Positions 32,040 to 42,518 of a DNA stretch of 64,000 bases are shown piece after piece (positions within the stretch are counted from its first letter, which is position 1; each line of letters begins with the position of its first letter). The stretch is from Pachyseris speciosa. Its lineage: Eukaryota > Cnidaria > Anthozoa > Scleractinia > Pachyseridae. The notes under the pieces were generated by a model, which saw only the letters and a program-made list of their open reading frames with translations, had not been told where the DNA came from and made no database searches. The DNA lies in assembly GCA_016490735.1 (NCBI GenBank), contig JAEMWC010001001.1, positions 75,001 to 139,000 on the forward strand, in the 5' to 3' direction. Made by a program: the position numbers and the translations under genes.

Positions 32040-33452
32040 CGCGGGGAACAAGCGATTCTTCTTAACATACCTCTCCACCAGAAAAGCAACCACAGCCAGA
32101 ATAATCAGCCAGGTGTGCTCGGCCAGAAAACCGATAGCCTCGCCGGCTGTTTTGAAAAGGAAAGAAACTATCGACCCGATCAGGCCGGGCAAAAGCGGAG
32201 CTGTTTTTTGGCCGATTTCTTTTAGCCCATTTCCCAGTCCTTTACCCAAAGCTTTCAAAGAGTTGGCGATGGCACCAACCACAGCGCCAATCGTGACACC
32301 AGCCGCAAGAACAATCGCTGTAATGGTAACACCGTATTTTTTGAAAACAGCTTTCACCCGCTCACGGAGTGGAAGCGCCTCTTCTCTTTCCGCAATCTCT
32401 GTTTGTAAGCGCGTGAGCTCCTCTGTTTTTTCGGCAGCCCTGTCTTCCGCTGCCTGTTTGTCAGAAGGGGAGGCGTCAGGATCGTCGATTATTTCCTGGT
32501 CCTGTTCGTTTTGGCGTTGAATTTCAGCTTCTTGTTTTTTAAGGTCATCAAGGGTTTTTGTATCATTGAGACCACGCTCTAGAGCGTTTCTTCTAGTTTC
32601 TTTATCTTCAAGGCCTGCCCTGATCGGCCAATACTGGCCTTTTCTTGCGCTATTTGTTTTTCCCGCTGCTTCGCCTGTTTTTCCAAAGCAGCCACCTCTT
32701 TTTTCGCGTTTTCAAAATCTTCACGATAGTTTTTGGCACGCCGCTGCAGATCGCGCAATTCCGATTCATTTTCGACGTTCGACTCCCCATATTGATCAAT
32801 CTTGGCTTGGGTTTGTTCGAGTCTTATTCGCAGATCTTTTGCTACTTGTACTGCTTTTTCTTTCGTGCATTCAACCGCTCAGCTTCTTTAAGTTGTTTTT
32901 CTGCTTCTCTAAGACTCTTCCGGGTTTCTCTTATTTCTTCATATATTATCGTTAGCAATAAGAGATTCATCTCCTGGCCCAAGGCTTGTTTTGAACTTAT
33001 CTGTAAAGTTTTTGAGAAAGTCTCTGCCACCTTTTTTAAAAATTTCAGTTTCACCACCTCTCGAACCAAAAGATACAATTTTTGTATCATTTCCGGGTTT
33101 TTTGCTGAAACCAATGGGGCCCATTTTTCCAAAATCAACTCTGGGAAACTTCTTTTTTTATGAAATCCTTTGCTCTCGCAATCAGAGCGGGTTTGTCATC
33201 TTGATGAGTAAAACCCTCAAGTGAAGAAATACCGTCGCCGCCAAAAGAGGTCTCAGCATAAGAATGGTCCGGCAGCCCACTAGTTTCTTGCAAATGAGTC
33301 CGTATCGGAATTTCTTCGCCTCCATGATATGGTGTAGATGTATATCCCGGTTGGTAGAAAGGCCGTGTCGTGTCAACCTCATTATCGTCATCATCTTTCT
33401 CATCCAATAAAGAATCGAGATAACTATCGACGGGTACGCCAACCTCTGCCAT
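32040..33452 (-). pseudogene. Coiled-coil protein with C-terminal membrane helices
   Basis: N-terminus MAEVGVPVDSYLDSLLDEK with an acidic patch, then (after a shift near 33135) a GPIGFSKKPGND block, and after another a strong coiled coil (RETRKSLREAEKQLKEAERL, about 32850-32930). It continues to a C-terminal glycine/alanine-rich part with two hydrophobic helices (TITAIVLAAGVTIGAVVG and WLIILAVVAFLVERY) ending near 32040. The composite is about 470 residues. The order, acidic N-terminus, coiled coil and membrane tail, suggests a virion or membrane-remodelling structural protein of Polintons. It is not recognised by name. Confidence 0.5.
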
Positions 33453-33509
33453 TGCGTTATATATTTATTTTTTAGTTTTCCAATTGAATTTTTAACTCCA
33501 GATTATATC

Positions 33510-34721
33510 ATGGACGCCGTAGATGAAAGCCTTCTGTCGACGCACAAAGAAAAAACGCTCGGCGCAATGAAAGCCGAGCGCAAGGTTAATCGAATAACAT
33601 TTGATACGAGCGAAGCAAACCCCGGTGAGACTCTATATTTCAGTTCCCAAACTCAATGAAAACGAGGTTCTCGTCCCAGGCTCTCTTTCCCTGCTGTTCA
33701 ACATTGATTTAACCGGCGGCCACGCCAACAACCATCTCGTGCAAAACGTCTCGCGGGCGCTGGTTGACAAAATGGTCGTAAAGTATGAGTGCCACATTCT
33801 GCAGGACACGGTCGGATATGGCATTTACAAAATCTGGGAGGACCTTTTCCTCTCCCAGGAGGAGCGGTATAATATGGTGCTCGAGGGCATCCAGAGCGAT
33901 AACCTCAATAAGATTCGCTCAGAAGCCGGCGACAAGCCCACCTCGGGTGTCGCCGCTGAAACCAAGCTGGAAACCATTTACAAGAACAAATACCGCATCC
34001 GGCTAGACCACCAGATCCTGTCTGACCACTGAATCTTTTACCCCCAAGCTCTTTACAATAACCTTGTGTTCGAACTTACCCTCGCAAATGCTGACAATGT
34101 CGTGAAAGGCTCAGACACCACAAAACTTAAATACAAGCTGACAAACATCCAGATTGAGTACGAAATGATTCGAAGCAAAACTTTGGCTACCGTGGCGGAG
34201 AGTGTTTATACCAGCGGGCAAGAGTTCCTGTATGACCATGTGCACCGGGAAGAGGTTGTTTCATCTGCAAAAGGAACCAAAGAGCGTATAACTCTCCGTG
34301 TCAACCCACAAAGAAAATCTTTGAAAAGAATTCTTCTACTTTTCATTGAACCTTACAACGCGGGAGCCAGGGACTCGGAAAAGTTTTTCAACCCCGACAT
34401 AAAAAAAGTAAGCGTCACGGCAAGGACATTTGGGAGGAAGTCAGCCGCTTTTTCATAAAAAAGTCTAACAAAACACAACACATGAATCTGACTAAATTTT
34501 ACACAGGCGACCGCTTTGGGCTTCTAATTGACTTGCGGTCAATGGCAGCCCAGGAAATGCATGGCAGCGGGGTTAGGCTTATCAACACGAATGACGGGGT
34601 ACAGCTTGAGATCGAGCGGACTGCCAGCGGATCTGGAAACGTCAATTGCCATGCTTTCACAATCAGCGACTCACAGTTTAACATTCTCCAAAGGCAATTG
34701 CATTCTGTAGAGTATTCATAG
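33510..34721 (+). pseudogene. Polinton major capsid protein (double-jelly-roll type), broken
   Basis: Starts at ATG 33510 (MDAVDESLLSTHKEKTLG). Lesions: a frameshift near 33630, an in-frame TGA at 34030-34032 and a frameshift with apparent small deletion near 34410. Recognisable blocks are VPGSLSLLFNIDL, YGIYKIWEDLFLS, GQEFLYDHVHREEVVSS and the C-terminal FYTGDRFGLLIDLRS. The length (about 405 codons) and beta-rich composition, and its position just upstream of the packaging ATPase, match the capsid protein used by Polintons and related viruses. Family assignment is from remembered features of invertebrate Polintons and carries some risk. Non-functional as found. Confidence 0.7.
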
Positions 34722-34722
34722 G

Positions 34723-35327
34723 ATGAACCCGGATAACATTCCATTCAACGCTCTGATAGTGGGGCCGACAAACTCAGACAAAACAAGGTTCGTGGTTGAT
34801 CAGCTCAGGGGCCCTTTCCAAGGAAAGTTCGCCTACATTGTTCTTATCTGCCCGACGTTCGCTCACAAAAAAACCCTCTTCCGGTTTGGGGAAAACGACC
34901 CTCGGGTGTTTATCATTATTTGCGAGCAGCACGAGGTGGAAGCTTGGTTGAAGATCGTGACTTTTGTTTTTGAGGGTACCAACACCCTCATAATCCTTGA
35001 CGACTGCGCAGCCTTGAAAGAGGTAAAAAAAAACGCACAGGCCAGCTGGTGCATCTCGCATTTTCAGCGAGGCACATCGGCATCAGCGTGTGGGTGCTTA
35101 CACAAAAGTACACCAGCATTACCGCATCTTTCCAGGAAAACATCGCGGCAGTCGTTCTTTTTTACAAGCCCTAAGCCAAGACAACAAAAGCTATTTTTGA
35201 AGACTATGCAGGAGACCTGCCCCCCGAGGAGTACGAAAGCATGATTTCAAAGCTGAAAGAGCGAAAGTTTTCTTTCCTTGTATTCTCGCTGCGGCACCCA
35301 TTTGGGGTCCAGTTGTTTTCTAATTAA
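34723..35327 (+). pseudogene. A32/FtsK-type genome-packaging ATPase, broken
   Basis: Begins one base after the capsid gene stop. The Walker A region reads VGPTNSDKT, where the family has GPTNSGKT, so the key glycine is replaced by Asp. Walker B is NTLIILDDC near residue 90. A frameshift near 35060 separates it from the C-terminal part, which lies in two further frames and includes an ENIAAVVLFY block before TAA at 35325-35327. This ATPase drives DNA into capsids in Polintons and related dsDNA viruses. Both the Walker A change and the frameshift argue that it is dead. Confidence 0.8.
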
Positions 35328-35345
35328 AAAAAGCTTAATATAACG

Positions 35346-35891
35346 ATGGATGAAATCGAGCAGATGGCTGGAGAAATTTTGAACGAGCTAGAAGCAGAAC
35401 CAGCGGGCAGGGCGGAAGGTGGTGTTATTGCTTTGGCCGCGGGACCTAACATTCCTGCTCTCCGCGAACAGCTGGCCGTTTTGCAGCTGTCGCACGAGCA
35501 TTTAAAGCGCCTCACCGACAAAGAGGTTGAGAAGTATGCCAAAAGGTATGAAGCTTACGTGGGCTCGAAGACAACCGATAGCCTGATCGACAGCTTCATT
35601 TTTCTTGCGACTAAAGCAGTCGGATCGGCTGTCGATATTTATGACATCAAAGCTTATCAAAAAGAACTTAGAGAGGACTACATAATCAACAAAGAGCTTT
35701 CCAGCTTGGCCGGCAGCGCTGCTTTGAATTTTGGCAAGTATCTTGCTGTTGCCAATGCAGCACTGATCACTGCAAAACACATTGATTTTACGAGACAAAA
35801 AGATGAGCAGTATGAGCCAGTGACGATTGCTGAACAAATTGCTGAGCAATCCTCAGCAACTGCTGACAATTACTCACCAACTGCTGAATAA
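35346..35891 (+). CDS. Unknown Polinton protein, intact frame
   Basis: 181 codons from ATG 35346 to TAA, 18 bp after the ATPase. N-terminus MDEIEQMAGEILNELEAE is acidic and helical, followed by an alanine-rich part and a central helical region. The C-terminal AEQIAEQSSATADN stretch and the sequence just after the stop contain repeats of an ACTGCTGACAATTACTCACCA type. No membrane helix. Unrecognised; one of the few Polinton genes here without a visible lesion. Confidence 0.5.
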   Translation: MDEIEQMAGEILNELEAEPAGRAEGGVIALAAGPNIPALREQLAVLQLSHEHLKRLTDKEVEKYAKRYEAYVGSKTTDSLIDSFIFLATKAVGSAVDIYDIKAYQKELREDYIINKELSSLAGSAALNFGKYLAVANAALITAKHIDFTRQKDEQYEPVTIAEQIAEQSSATADNYSPTAE

Positions 35892-35967
35892 TTTCTGACA
35901 ATTACTCACCAACTGCTGACAATTTTTCTGGCTAATTAAACTTTTATTCTGTTAGAATATCTTCGCA

Positions 35968-36397
35968 ATGGCGGAAGCGCAACCTGAAGCACAGACTGCC
36001 GAAACACCGGCACCTAAACCACAGCCATCGAATGGACAACTTACTTCAACTTCCCCAACCACAGAACGCAAAAAAGACCCCAACCGGGTTGCTGCGGGCA
36101 AGGCGGCGTATGAAAAAACGAAACAGGCTCGAGAAGCTCAGAAAAAAGAATTGGAAGATTCCAAGGCCGAGCTTGCAAAATATAAAGAAAAGGAAGCTGC
36201 CTGACGAAAATTCATTTTCTTTCGGTACAATTCTGGCCTTGGGTGGTCTTATTATTGGGGCGGCCTCCCTTTATTATCAGCGTAAAGCGGCGCAAGAAAG
36301 TAAGTCTTCGGCCCCAAAAAGCGCCCCTTGCCCCCATGTTCCAAGCGAGCCGGCTCCTGCTCCACAGAGGAAAGGAGGGATCAGGAAAATGGATTAA
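35968..36397 (+). pseudogene. Basic/charged protein with single membrane helix, frameshifted
   Basis: N-terminal Pro/Thr-rich tail (MAEAQPEAQTAETPAPKPQ), then a basic RVAAGKAAYEKTKQAREAQKK segment and charged coiled coil. After a shift near 36200 comes one membrane helix (TILALGGLIIGAASLYY) and a Pro-rich tail ending at 36397. The RVAAGK motif and layout recur in small Polinton virion proteins, but the role (core or membrane) is not known. Confidence 0.5.
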
Positions 36398-36434
36398 TTT
36401 TTAATTTGAATTTTTGTCGCAAAGTTATATTGGC

Positions 36435-36665
36435 ATGACAGCCAGGACAGAGAACAAGCTTGTCAAAACGGTCATGCATGCGGTGGTTCTTACCGGCATA
36501 GTTGCTGGCATTGGTTGGGGCGCGAAAAAGGTTTTTAAAGAAAATTTCACATCTGACCCCAGTAGCAGCGGGATGAACTACGCAAAATTTACTGCAGTCG
36601 TGGCGGGCGCTATCGCGGCCAAACAATATCTTGAGGACCAAAAAATCCTCCCCGACAACGTTTGA
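36435..36665 (+). CDS. Small membrane protein
   Basis: From the ATG at 36435 (MTARTENKLVKTVMHAV) this encodes about 76 residues with a hydrophobic helix (AVVLTGIVAGIGWGA) and a second weaker one near the C-terminus (TAVVAGAIAAKQYL). No lesion seen. It sits between two other helix-bearing small genes, consistent with a block of virion membrane proteins. Unrecognised. Confidence 0.45.
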   Translation: MTARTENKLVKTVMHAVVLTGIVAGIGWGAKKVFKENFTSDPSSSGMNYAKFTAVVAGAIAAKQYLEDQKILPDNV

Positions 36666-36694
36666 TTTAAAAAATAGGCTCTTGGTTTTCAGAG

Positions 36695-37147
36695 ATGGCA
36701 ACGATCGCAGTCGTGGTTGGCGGAGCGATCCTTAATGCGGCAACTTTTATTGGTGGAAATTATCTTGCGAAGGCGCTTGGCGGCAGCGACGACGCCGCGC
36801 TCGACGAAAAAAAGCGCCACGACAAGGCTCTCGAAGATTACCAGGCGGCTTACGCTAAATACAACCGCCAGCGCACCCACCTCCTTGACTGGATCCAGAC
36901 AAACGAGCAAATAAAAGCGCAGGCCAAGCAGAACTTCACCAACACAGACTATGCTTTCAAACTTTATAACAAAGCGCACCCCAACCGGCTTATGGCTCCG
37001 CTAAAAGAACCCAAGTTCTCCGATTTCTACCAGCCGAGCGAGCAGCCAAAAAAGGGCGAGCTCGTTTTTTTTGGGAGCTGGGACTCTCGCTTTGGACTAC
37101 GCTGCTTTTCGTTTCCTTTGAAAACCAACTCGCTCCCTGCCAATTGA
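36695..37147 (+). CDS. Polinton coiled-coil/membrane protein
   Basis: 150 codons from ATG 36695. An N-terminal hydrophobic helix (VVVGGAILNAATFIGG) is followed by a long helical region with the pattern KALEDYQAAYAKYNRQR and HLLDWIQTNEQ, then a short FSDFYQPSEQ block and a degenerate-looking tail after residue 130, which may reflect a frameshift near 37080. Similar helical proteins are common in invertebrate Polintons. Function unknown. Confidence 0.5.
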   Translation: MATIAVVVGGAILNAATFIGGNYLAKALGGSDDAALDEKKRHDKALEDYQAAYAKYNRQRTHLLDWIQTNEQIKAQAKQNFTNTDYAFKLYNKAHPNRLMAPLKEPKFSDFYQPSEQPKKGELVFFGSWDSRFGLRCFSFPLKTNSLPAN

Positions 37148-37159
37148 AAACAAATTTGT

Positions 37160-37589
37160 ATGTATATGTACGACAACACGAGTGTTGCGACCCCACATGT
37201 TTCTCAAGTGGAGGAACAGTTGCCGCTTCTTGCTTTAATTATTGAAAATGCACACCCGAAATTACCCGAAAATAATAAAAAATTTCTTTTTGATAACATC
37301 CATATTTTTAATGGGGTTAAATTATTTAAGGAAGTCTTTCCTAAAATAGTTTTTGATAAAAATCATAATGAAGATATTTTAAATAAAGTTTTTTGGCCGG
37401 CTTTTGTTGCAAATCCTGATCTAATGGGAGAAATGCAAAAAAAGAAAGGTGTTTGATTTATTGTTTAAAGAAAAATCCTTTGCAGATAAATTGAATAAAG
37501 CACTCAAGCCCTACTATAAAAGCAATGAAGAACTGGAAAAATTGTTTGAAAAACCCTATTTTAACCTACAAGAAATGTTTAAGTTGTAG
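37160..37589 (+). pseudogene. AT-rich accessory protein, frameshifted
   Basis: Starts MYMYDNTSVATPHVSQVEEQ and is open to 37456. A homopolymer slip near 37440 then shifts the coding sense, which continues as FDLLFKEKSFADKLNKAL to TAG at 37587-37589. Its base composition is markedly more AT-rich than the flanking virion genes, as for the accessory ORFs at 30.7-31.2 and 31.5-32.0 kb, suggesting cargo of different origin. Unrecognised. Confidence 0.45.
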
Positions 37590-37631
37590 TAAATTAATAC
37601 ATTATTTGGAAATTTAATCGCGTGTTAAAAT

Positions 37632-38629
37632 ATGGAAGCCAAACTTGCGAGGGTCTATTACAGCCCCGGTGGCTATTGGAAAGGCCTCGCCGCGATCAAA
37701 ACACTAGCGGGAGCTGCAAATGTATCTGAGGATGTTGCAAAAAAGTGGCTCATAAAGCAGGCGCTTTGGCAAATTTATCTTCTAGCCCCGCGACGCATTC
37801 CTTGGCCGAAGTTCGATGTTTTCACACCCAACAAGGTGCACCAAGCTGACCTTCTTTTTTTGCCGCATGACAAACTACCCCGCGGGCGCAAGGTGTACAA
37901 ATACGCACTGACACTTGTCGACGTTGCAAGCCGATACAAAGAGGCCGAACCTTTGACCTCAAAAAACTCTGACCAGGTCGCCGTGGTGTTCCGCAAAATT
38001 TACAAACGTTCGCCTCTGAAATGGCCGGAAATTCTGTAGGTGGATCCAGGGCGTGAATTTATGGGTGAGGTCACAAAAGAAATGGAAAACCACAAAGTAT
38101 ATATCCGGCGTGGGCAGCCTGAAATTCACCGCGACCAGGCCATTGTCGAACGTTTGATCCGCACGCTGGCGGAGCGCTTGTTTGGTTACCAGTATGCTGT
38201 GGAAATGCCTTTGCAGGAAGGCCAGCGGTCTGTCTCGTGGGTGAAACGGCTTCCAGAGGTTGTTGCTTCCTTGAACAACGAGGAAACAAGCCTGACTGGA
38301 AAGAAACCGGCGGTTGCGATAAAAGAAAAGGTGGTTGCTTCCAAACCTTCAACCACATATCAAAGGCCTGTCGGGGGAATCGCGAAAAGCAGCTGCCCCC
38401 TCTTGTCAATGTCCGCTATCTTTACCAACCGGGCGACCTGGAGGGCGGCAAAAAAAGAGCCACAGATCCTGTCTGGTCTTTGAAAGTCTTCAAGATTGAA
38501 AGAACTGTCGTGAAACCTGACACGCCTGTTTTGTACTATTTGCACGACGGTCCCCAACGCAGCTTCGTGCGCGAAGAGCTGCTGGTTGTTCCGCCAAACA
38601 TAGAGCTACCCCCCGAAAAGCTCATCTGA
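37632..38629 (+). pseudogene. Polinton retroviral-type integrase (DDE), broken
   Basis: Catalytic core landmarks: the first Asp in VHQADLLFLPHD near residue 75, the second in VDPGREFMG, and Glu in QAIVERLIRTLAERLF. An in-frame TAG at 38037-38039 lies just before the second Asp, and a frameshift near 38380 precedes the C-terminal SH3-like part (VNVRYLYQPGDLEGGKK to the end). The N-terminal region has the helical lead MEAKLARVYYSPGGYWKG, as usual for Polinton integrases. The gene meets the polymerase gene tail to tail, overlapping by about 24 bp. It would have inserted the element with 5-6 bp duplications, matching the ACCGG found here. Confidence 0.88.
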
Positions 38630-41600
38630 CCACTCATCGATGCTTTCCAGTTCAGCTTCAGTCGGTTGAGGTGGAGGATTGTACCTGAAGATCCCATCTA
38701 ACCACTCATCGATTGCTTCCATTTCTGCTGCCGTCGGCAGAGGATTGTACCCGAATGCGTTTGTGTGAACCCCATCATCTTCTATCCACCGTTTCGTATC
38801 AAACGCAGACAGAGAAGTCTTATTCACATCCATTCCAAAGATGTTGTGCTTTTCGCTCCGGAGAATGTTCATTCCGTGTGTAAGCTGCTTCTTGCCGAAC
38901 AGGGTTTCTTTGTCCTGTTCGTGTAGAATTTCTTTTTTTACCACGTTCTTTTTCACCCCTTTGGCCTTCTTCATGTTTTTTTCGTTGGCCATCATGACTG
39001 AATACATCTTTGGCCGCAAACCAACATATTATGCGATTGGGGCGCCAGCGCACTCATCTTTCATCTTCCCCAAAACCTTTTTGTTGGTTTCTGAATACAA
39101 CGGGTGGGTTTTCGGGTAGTCGCTTGTGTCGAAGAGATTTTGGCCAAGGCAGCCTCCAGGGCCCATGTCTTTGTATATGTCCTCTGTTTGTATCAGAACC
39201 ATGAAGCTGTCGGTATCTGTATACAACAGTTCGCACCCCTTTCCGTACTGCTTCTTCAGGACATTGTAGTAGAAGTCATCTATCAGAATCTTACTGTTTT
39301 CCAGGATTGTCGCGCCGGTGTAAACTGGCTTGTTGAGACAGAGCTTGCTTTTGTGCATGCTTATCCCCGCAAGATCGTTTGCGAAAAGCTCGTGTCGTGC
39401 GTACAATGGGTTTGTGATCAGCTTTCTCAGCTTTTTTGTCTCGTGGGGGCGCACAAGTTTTACATCAGTTCGTCTGCGCAGATTTTCCATCGTTTTACCG
39501 AATACAGAGTTGTTCATTACTTTGTAGAAATCCTTTTCGAATGTGTTTTTGGCTTTCTTTCTGAAGCTTGTGTTCATCCTAATGTATGGTTCCATCCATT
39601 TTTTTAGTTCGAATTCCAATACCCTGTGGACTTTCTTTACACGCATGCCCTGTTTCAGATAAAACTGGAGATTGCGGTAGTGCACCACGTAATTTGTTTT
39701 GTCCTACAACGTTAGCAGTAGCTTTTGGCAATCTGGCGGGTTGAGACGGAGGTCATCTATCATTTTCTTTTGGTATGGTGACAGCCATTCTCTTTTTACG
39801 GCCTTTTTCTCTGGTGCAAGTGGATAGCCATTGTGCGCTTCGTGGAGTTCTTGGGGGTACTCGAGGTCGACTTCAAGGAAATAACCTTTTTTGCCGTTTT
39901 CTGGAATCTCCAGAACTTCCTCCTCTGACGGAATCCAAGAATTCCATTTGAATTTCCCCACTGGAAGGGCTTTGCTCATTGCCCATCCATAAAGGTTGTT
40001 TGCATCATAATACATGATATAAGTTGTTGGTTTGCTGTCATCATAACCTGGCACCAGTGGGTTGTTAGCTTTGGCGTATCTCTTGCTTACCATTGAAATG
40101 CCACCCTGCATTCCACGTTCTATGAACAGATGCATGTCAACGTCTGTCAATAGTTCCAGCTCTGCACCTGTCTTTTTCGGGAGCGCGTCCCACGACAGGC
40201 CGGGGGATGTGTAATAGTGGGCCGGATCCAAACCGTACTGCTCTTGGCAGAGATCCCGGAAGTTTTCAAATACATCAGTCAAAAGTGCAACGTCTGTTTT
40301 AACGTACAAGTCGTGGTAGTCGCCGAGGGTTTTGCATCCGAACGTTTCCCAAACCTCATGTGCATGACGGTAATCCTCGTCTGAGATGTGCTCGCCGGAA
40401 AGGCTACTGAAGAAACGCTCTTTGGGTGGAAGCTCGTCTTCATTATATCTTTCCCACGAATCCATGTACTCGTAGGGGTAAATGCCCTTCTTGCACAGCA
40501 GATATAGCTTTTCTGGTTCGGGGCATAGCCTTTTCGTTATTTTCAGCGCCTCTTTCGGTGTGGCTTTCACAAGTGCGTCGAGGCTGGCCAGCAGAAATGC
40601 TATTAACGAAACGCAGGTTTCCCAGAGAAAATGATATGTATTGCTCCATGTTTTTGGTAATGCAGGAGAGCTCTCCAGCACCTTCCAACTTTGACATTGC
40701 CTGCATCAGGTGGTGCGCGTCGTAGCCTTTCAGGTTGTGTAATACAACTGGGATGGAATCTTTTTAGGGTTTATGCGAAGTTTTTTGTTACACGCGTCGT
40801 GAGCAGCACCGCGGAATTTGCCTGTGATATGGCAGTGATCTTTCACTGCGTCTCTGTATTTTTCGCAAAGTAGTGTTTTTTTTTGCAGAAAATACAATTT
40901 TCTTGGTTTCTCTCTTTATATTTATCGTCGGGGTTTTTTGGCTTTCTTTCTGCTTTTGGCCCAATAATTTTTTCTTTATGCATCTTTTGTGAGCCTGTCC
41001 CCAGTACTTGGCTGTGTTAAATCCCCAAACTGATTTTGAATCAAGAGCATTTTTTACTATGAGATCTTTTATCACAAATGTGACAATTTTTGCTGTATTG
41101 TAATTATCCCAGTCAACCTGTTCCATGTGGATAGGCACTGAGGTTTTCAAGCTTTCTCGCAGTTTCTTTTCCAGGCTAATAACACTGTTTAGAAACACCT
41201 CTACTGCGTTTCTGTCACCATCAAAGCCTTGCCTGTATTTCTTGACTGGGTGGATTTGCCCATCACTTCTCACACATGTCATCGCAAAACCACAAGCCGT
41301 GTGCTTGTTTATTTTTACTGTGCAGGCTGTTCGTTCGCGCTGGTCTTCAGGAATGTTTTCAATCAGTGCTTCGAAATCCGCATAAATAATGTAGGGTGCT
41401 TTCATTTTTCTGCTAAAATTTTGGTATTTCAACGTGTTTTTTCCTTCTTCTGGCGTTTCAATTCTTGTAGGGGTTCCATTCACTCCGTTGCAGTGTTTTT
41501 GATGGTCGACGAGAATCTTTTCTGTTGAGAACCCGATAAGACACATAACACAAAAGTGTTTTTTGCCGCCGTGTTTTGTTTGGTCGTAAAGCAGAGATGA

Positions 41601-42518
41601 AAGCCTCTTCACAAAACAGTAGTGTTGTTTTTCGTCTTCGTGGAGAAGCAGCAGGTTGATTCTTGGGATTCTTTTATCTTGTGTGCTGATTCTTAGAGAA
41701 GTAACATGGTCGTCTTCCCAACCAAACACGTTTAGTGCAAGGTTGGGGTTTTGTTTCTCAAGTTTGCAGAGTTGTTTCAGTGGGGTGGAAAGTTAATACC
41801 ATTCCAGTTCAAACCGTCTTGTAATGGATATTTGGTGGGTCTTTCTGCATGTACTTCAACAGGAAATCTTGCAGCTTTTAAAGCCCATTTCAAACATTTG
41901 TTATCGTGGTTTTTCACATTAATAATTGCTTTTTTGCTGGCCAGTTGTTTTGGTAACAGAATATAAGTGCCACCTCTAAAAGGTAGATATCTTGCAACAT
42001 TTACATAGGCAATTGTTATTTTATCAATACCCCATCCTGATCCTCGTTCTGACCAATTATCAATTTGTCCATAAATATCTTCAATAAATTGGTCAAATGC
42101 AACGTCAAATTCTTCTTGAAGGTTTGCCTTTGTGAAAACATGGGGCAAGTCTTGAAAGTAGCTCCTTTGTGTTTCTTCTACCATTTCACCATTTTCGTTT
42201 TGCGTTTCCCTTTTAAAATATACTTCAAGTCCAAACTGTGCTCTTATGCTTCCTTAATTCTTTCAATTTCACTCTCCACAACATCGAAGGCTTTGCCTTG
42301 CATTGTGTTTTGTATAAAATTTGTAATGTTCTGCCTGCCTGGATTTCAGGATTAACATCCATCCTCCAAACATTCAGCCAATCAACAAAATTGTTTTGTG
42401 TAACTTGAAACTCATCCCAAACAGCGGCTTGGGCGGGCGGCTCGGGGTTTCCCCCCGCCGGCTCGTCATATCCGTAAAACTCGGCAAGCACGTCATCCCC
42501 AACACGTGCTGCTGCCAT
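38606..42518 (-). pseudogene. Protein-primed family B DNA polymerase, multiply frameshifted
   Basis: The ATG at 42518 lies inside the right TIR (MAAARVGDDVLAEF). Coding sense then passes through about five frames with breaks near 42220, 41750, 40740, 39700 and 39025. Motifs in order: Exo I YIIYADFEALIE, Exo III-type HDLYVKTDVALLTD, Pol A YYDANNLYGWAMS, Pol [18 protein letters not shown] and Pol [11 protein letters not shown] near 39220. The C-terminus DVNKTSLSAFDTKRW is followed by a duplicated acidic tail (two copies of a YNPxP...IDEWxDxxF pattern). The full length would be about 1,250 residues, normal for pPolB. Catalytic residues are intact but the frame is not. Confidence 0.9.

Larger units (their letters stand above)
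30572..32125. repeat. Gene-junction sequence present three times
   Basis: The junction where the plus-strand virion gene ends and the minus-strand 32-33 kb gene ends (ACTAGCGATTCTTCTTAACAT followed by CCACCAGAAAAGCAACCACA) occurs at about 30660-30710, 31305-31350 and 32048-32092. The second copy extends left to cover the membrane-helix coding tail again (31201-31316 versus 30572-30677) and right into the neighbouring gene's 3' end. AT-rich small genes sit between the copies. Confidence 0.8.

Noticed and set aside
32023..32520. Plus-strand ORF of 165 codons
   Set aside because: Antisense to the coiled-coil/membrane gene; composition is a shadow of the Ala/Gly-rich minus-strand coding.
39104..39607. 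Plus-strand ORF of 167 codons
   Set aside because: Antisense to the polymerase catalytic region, which carries clear motifs.
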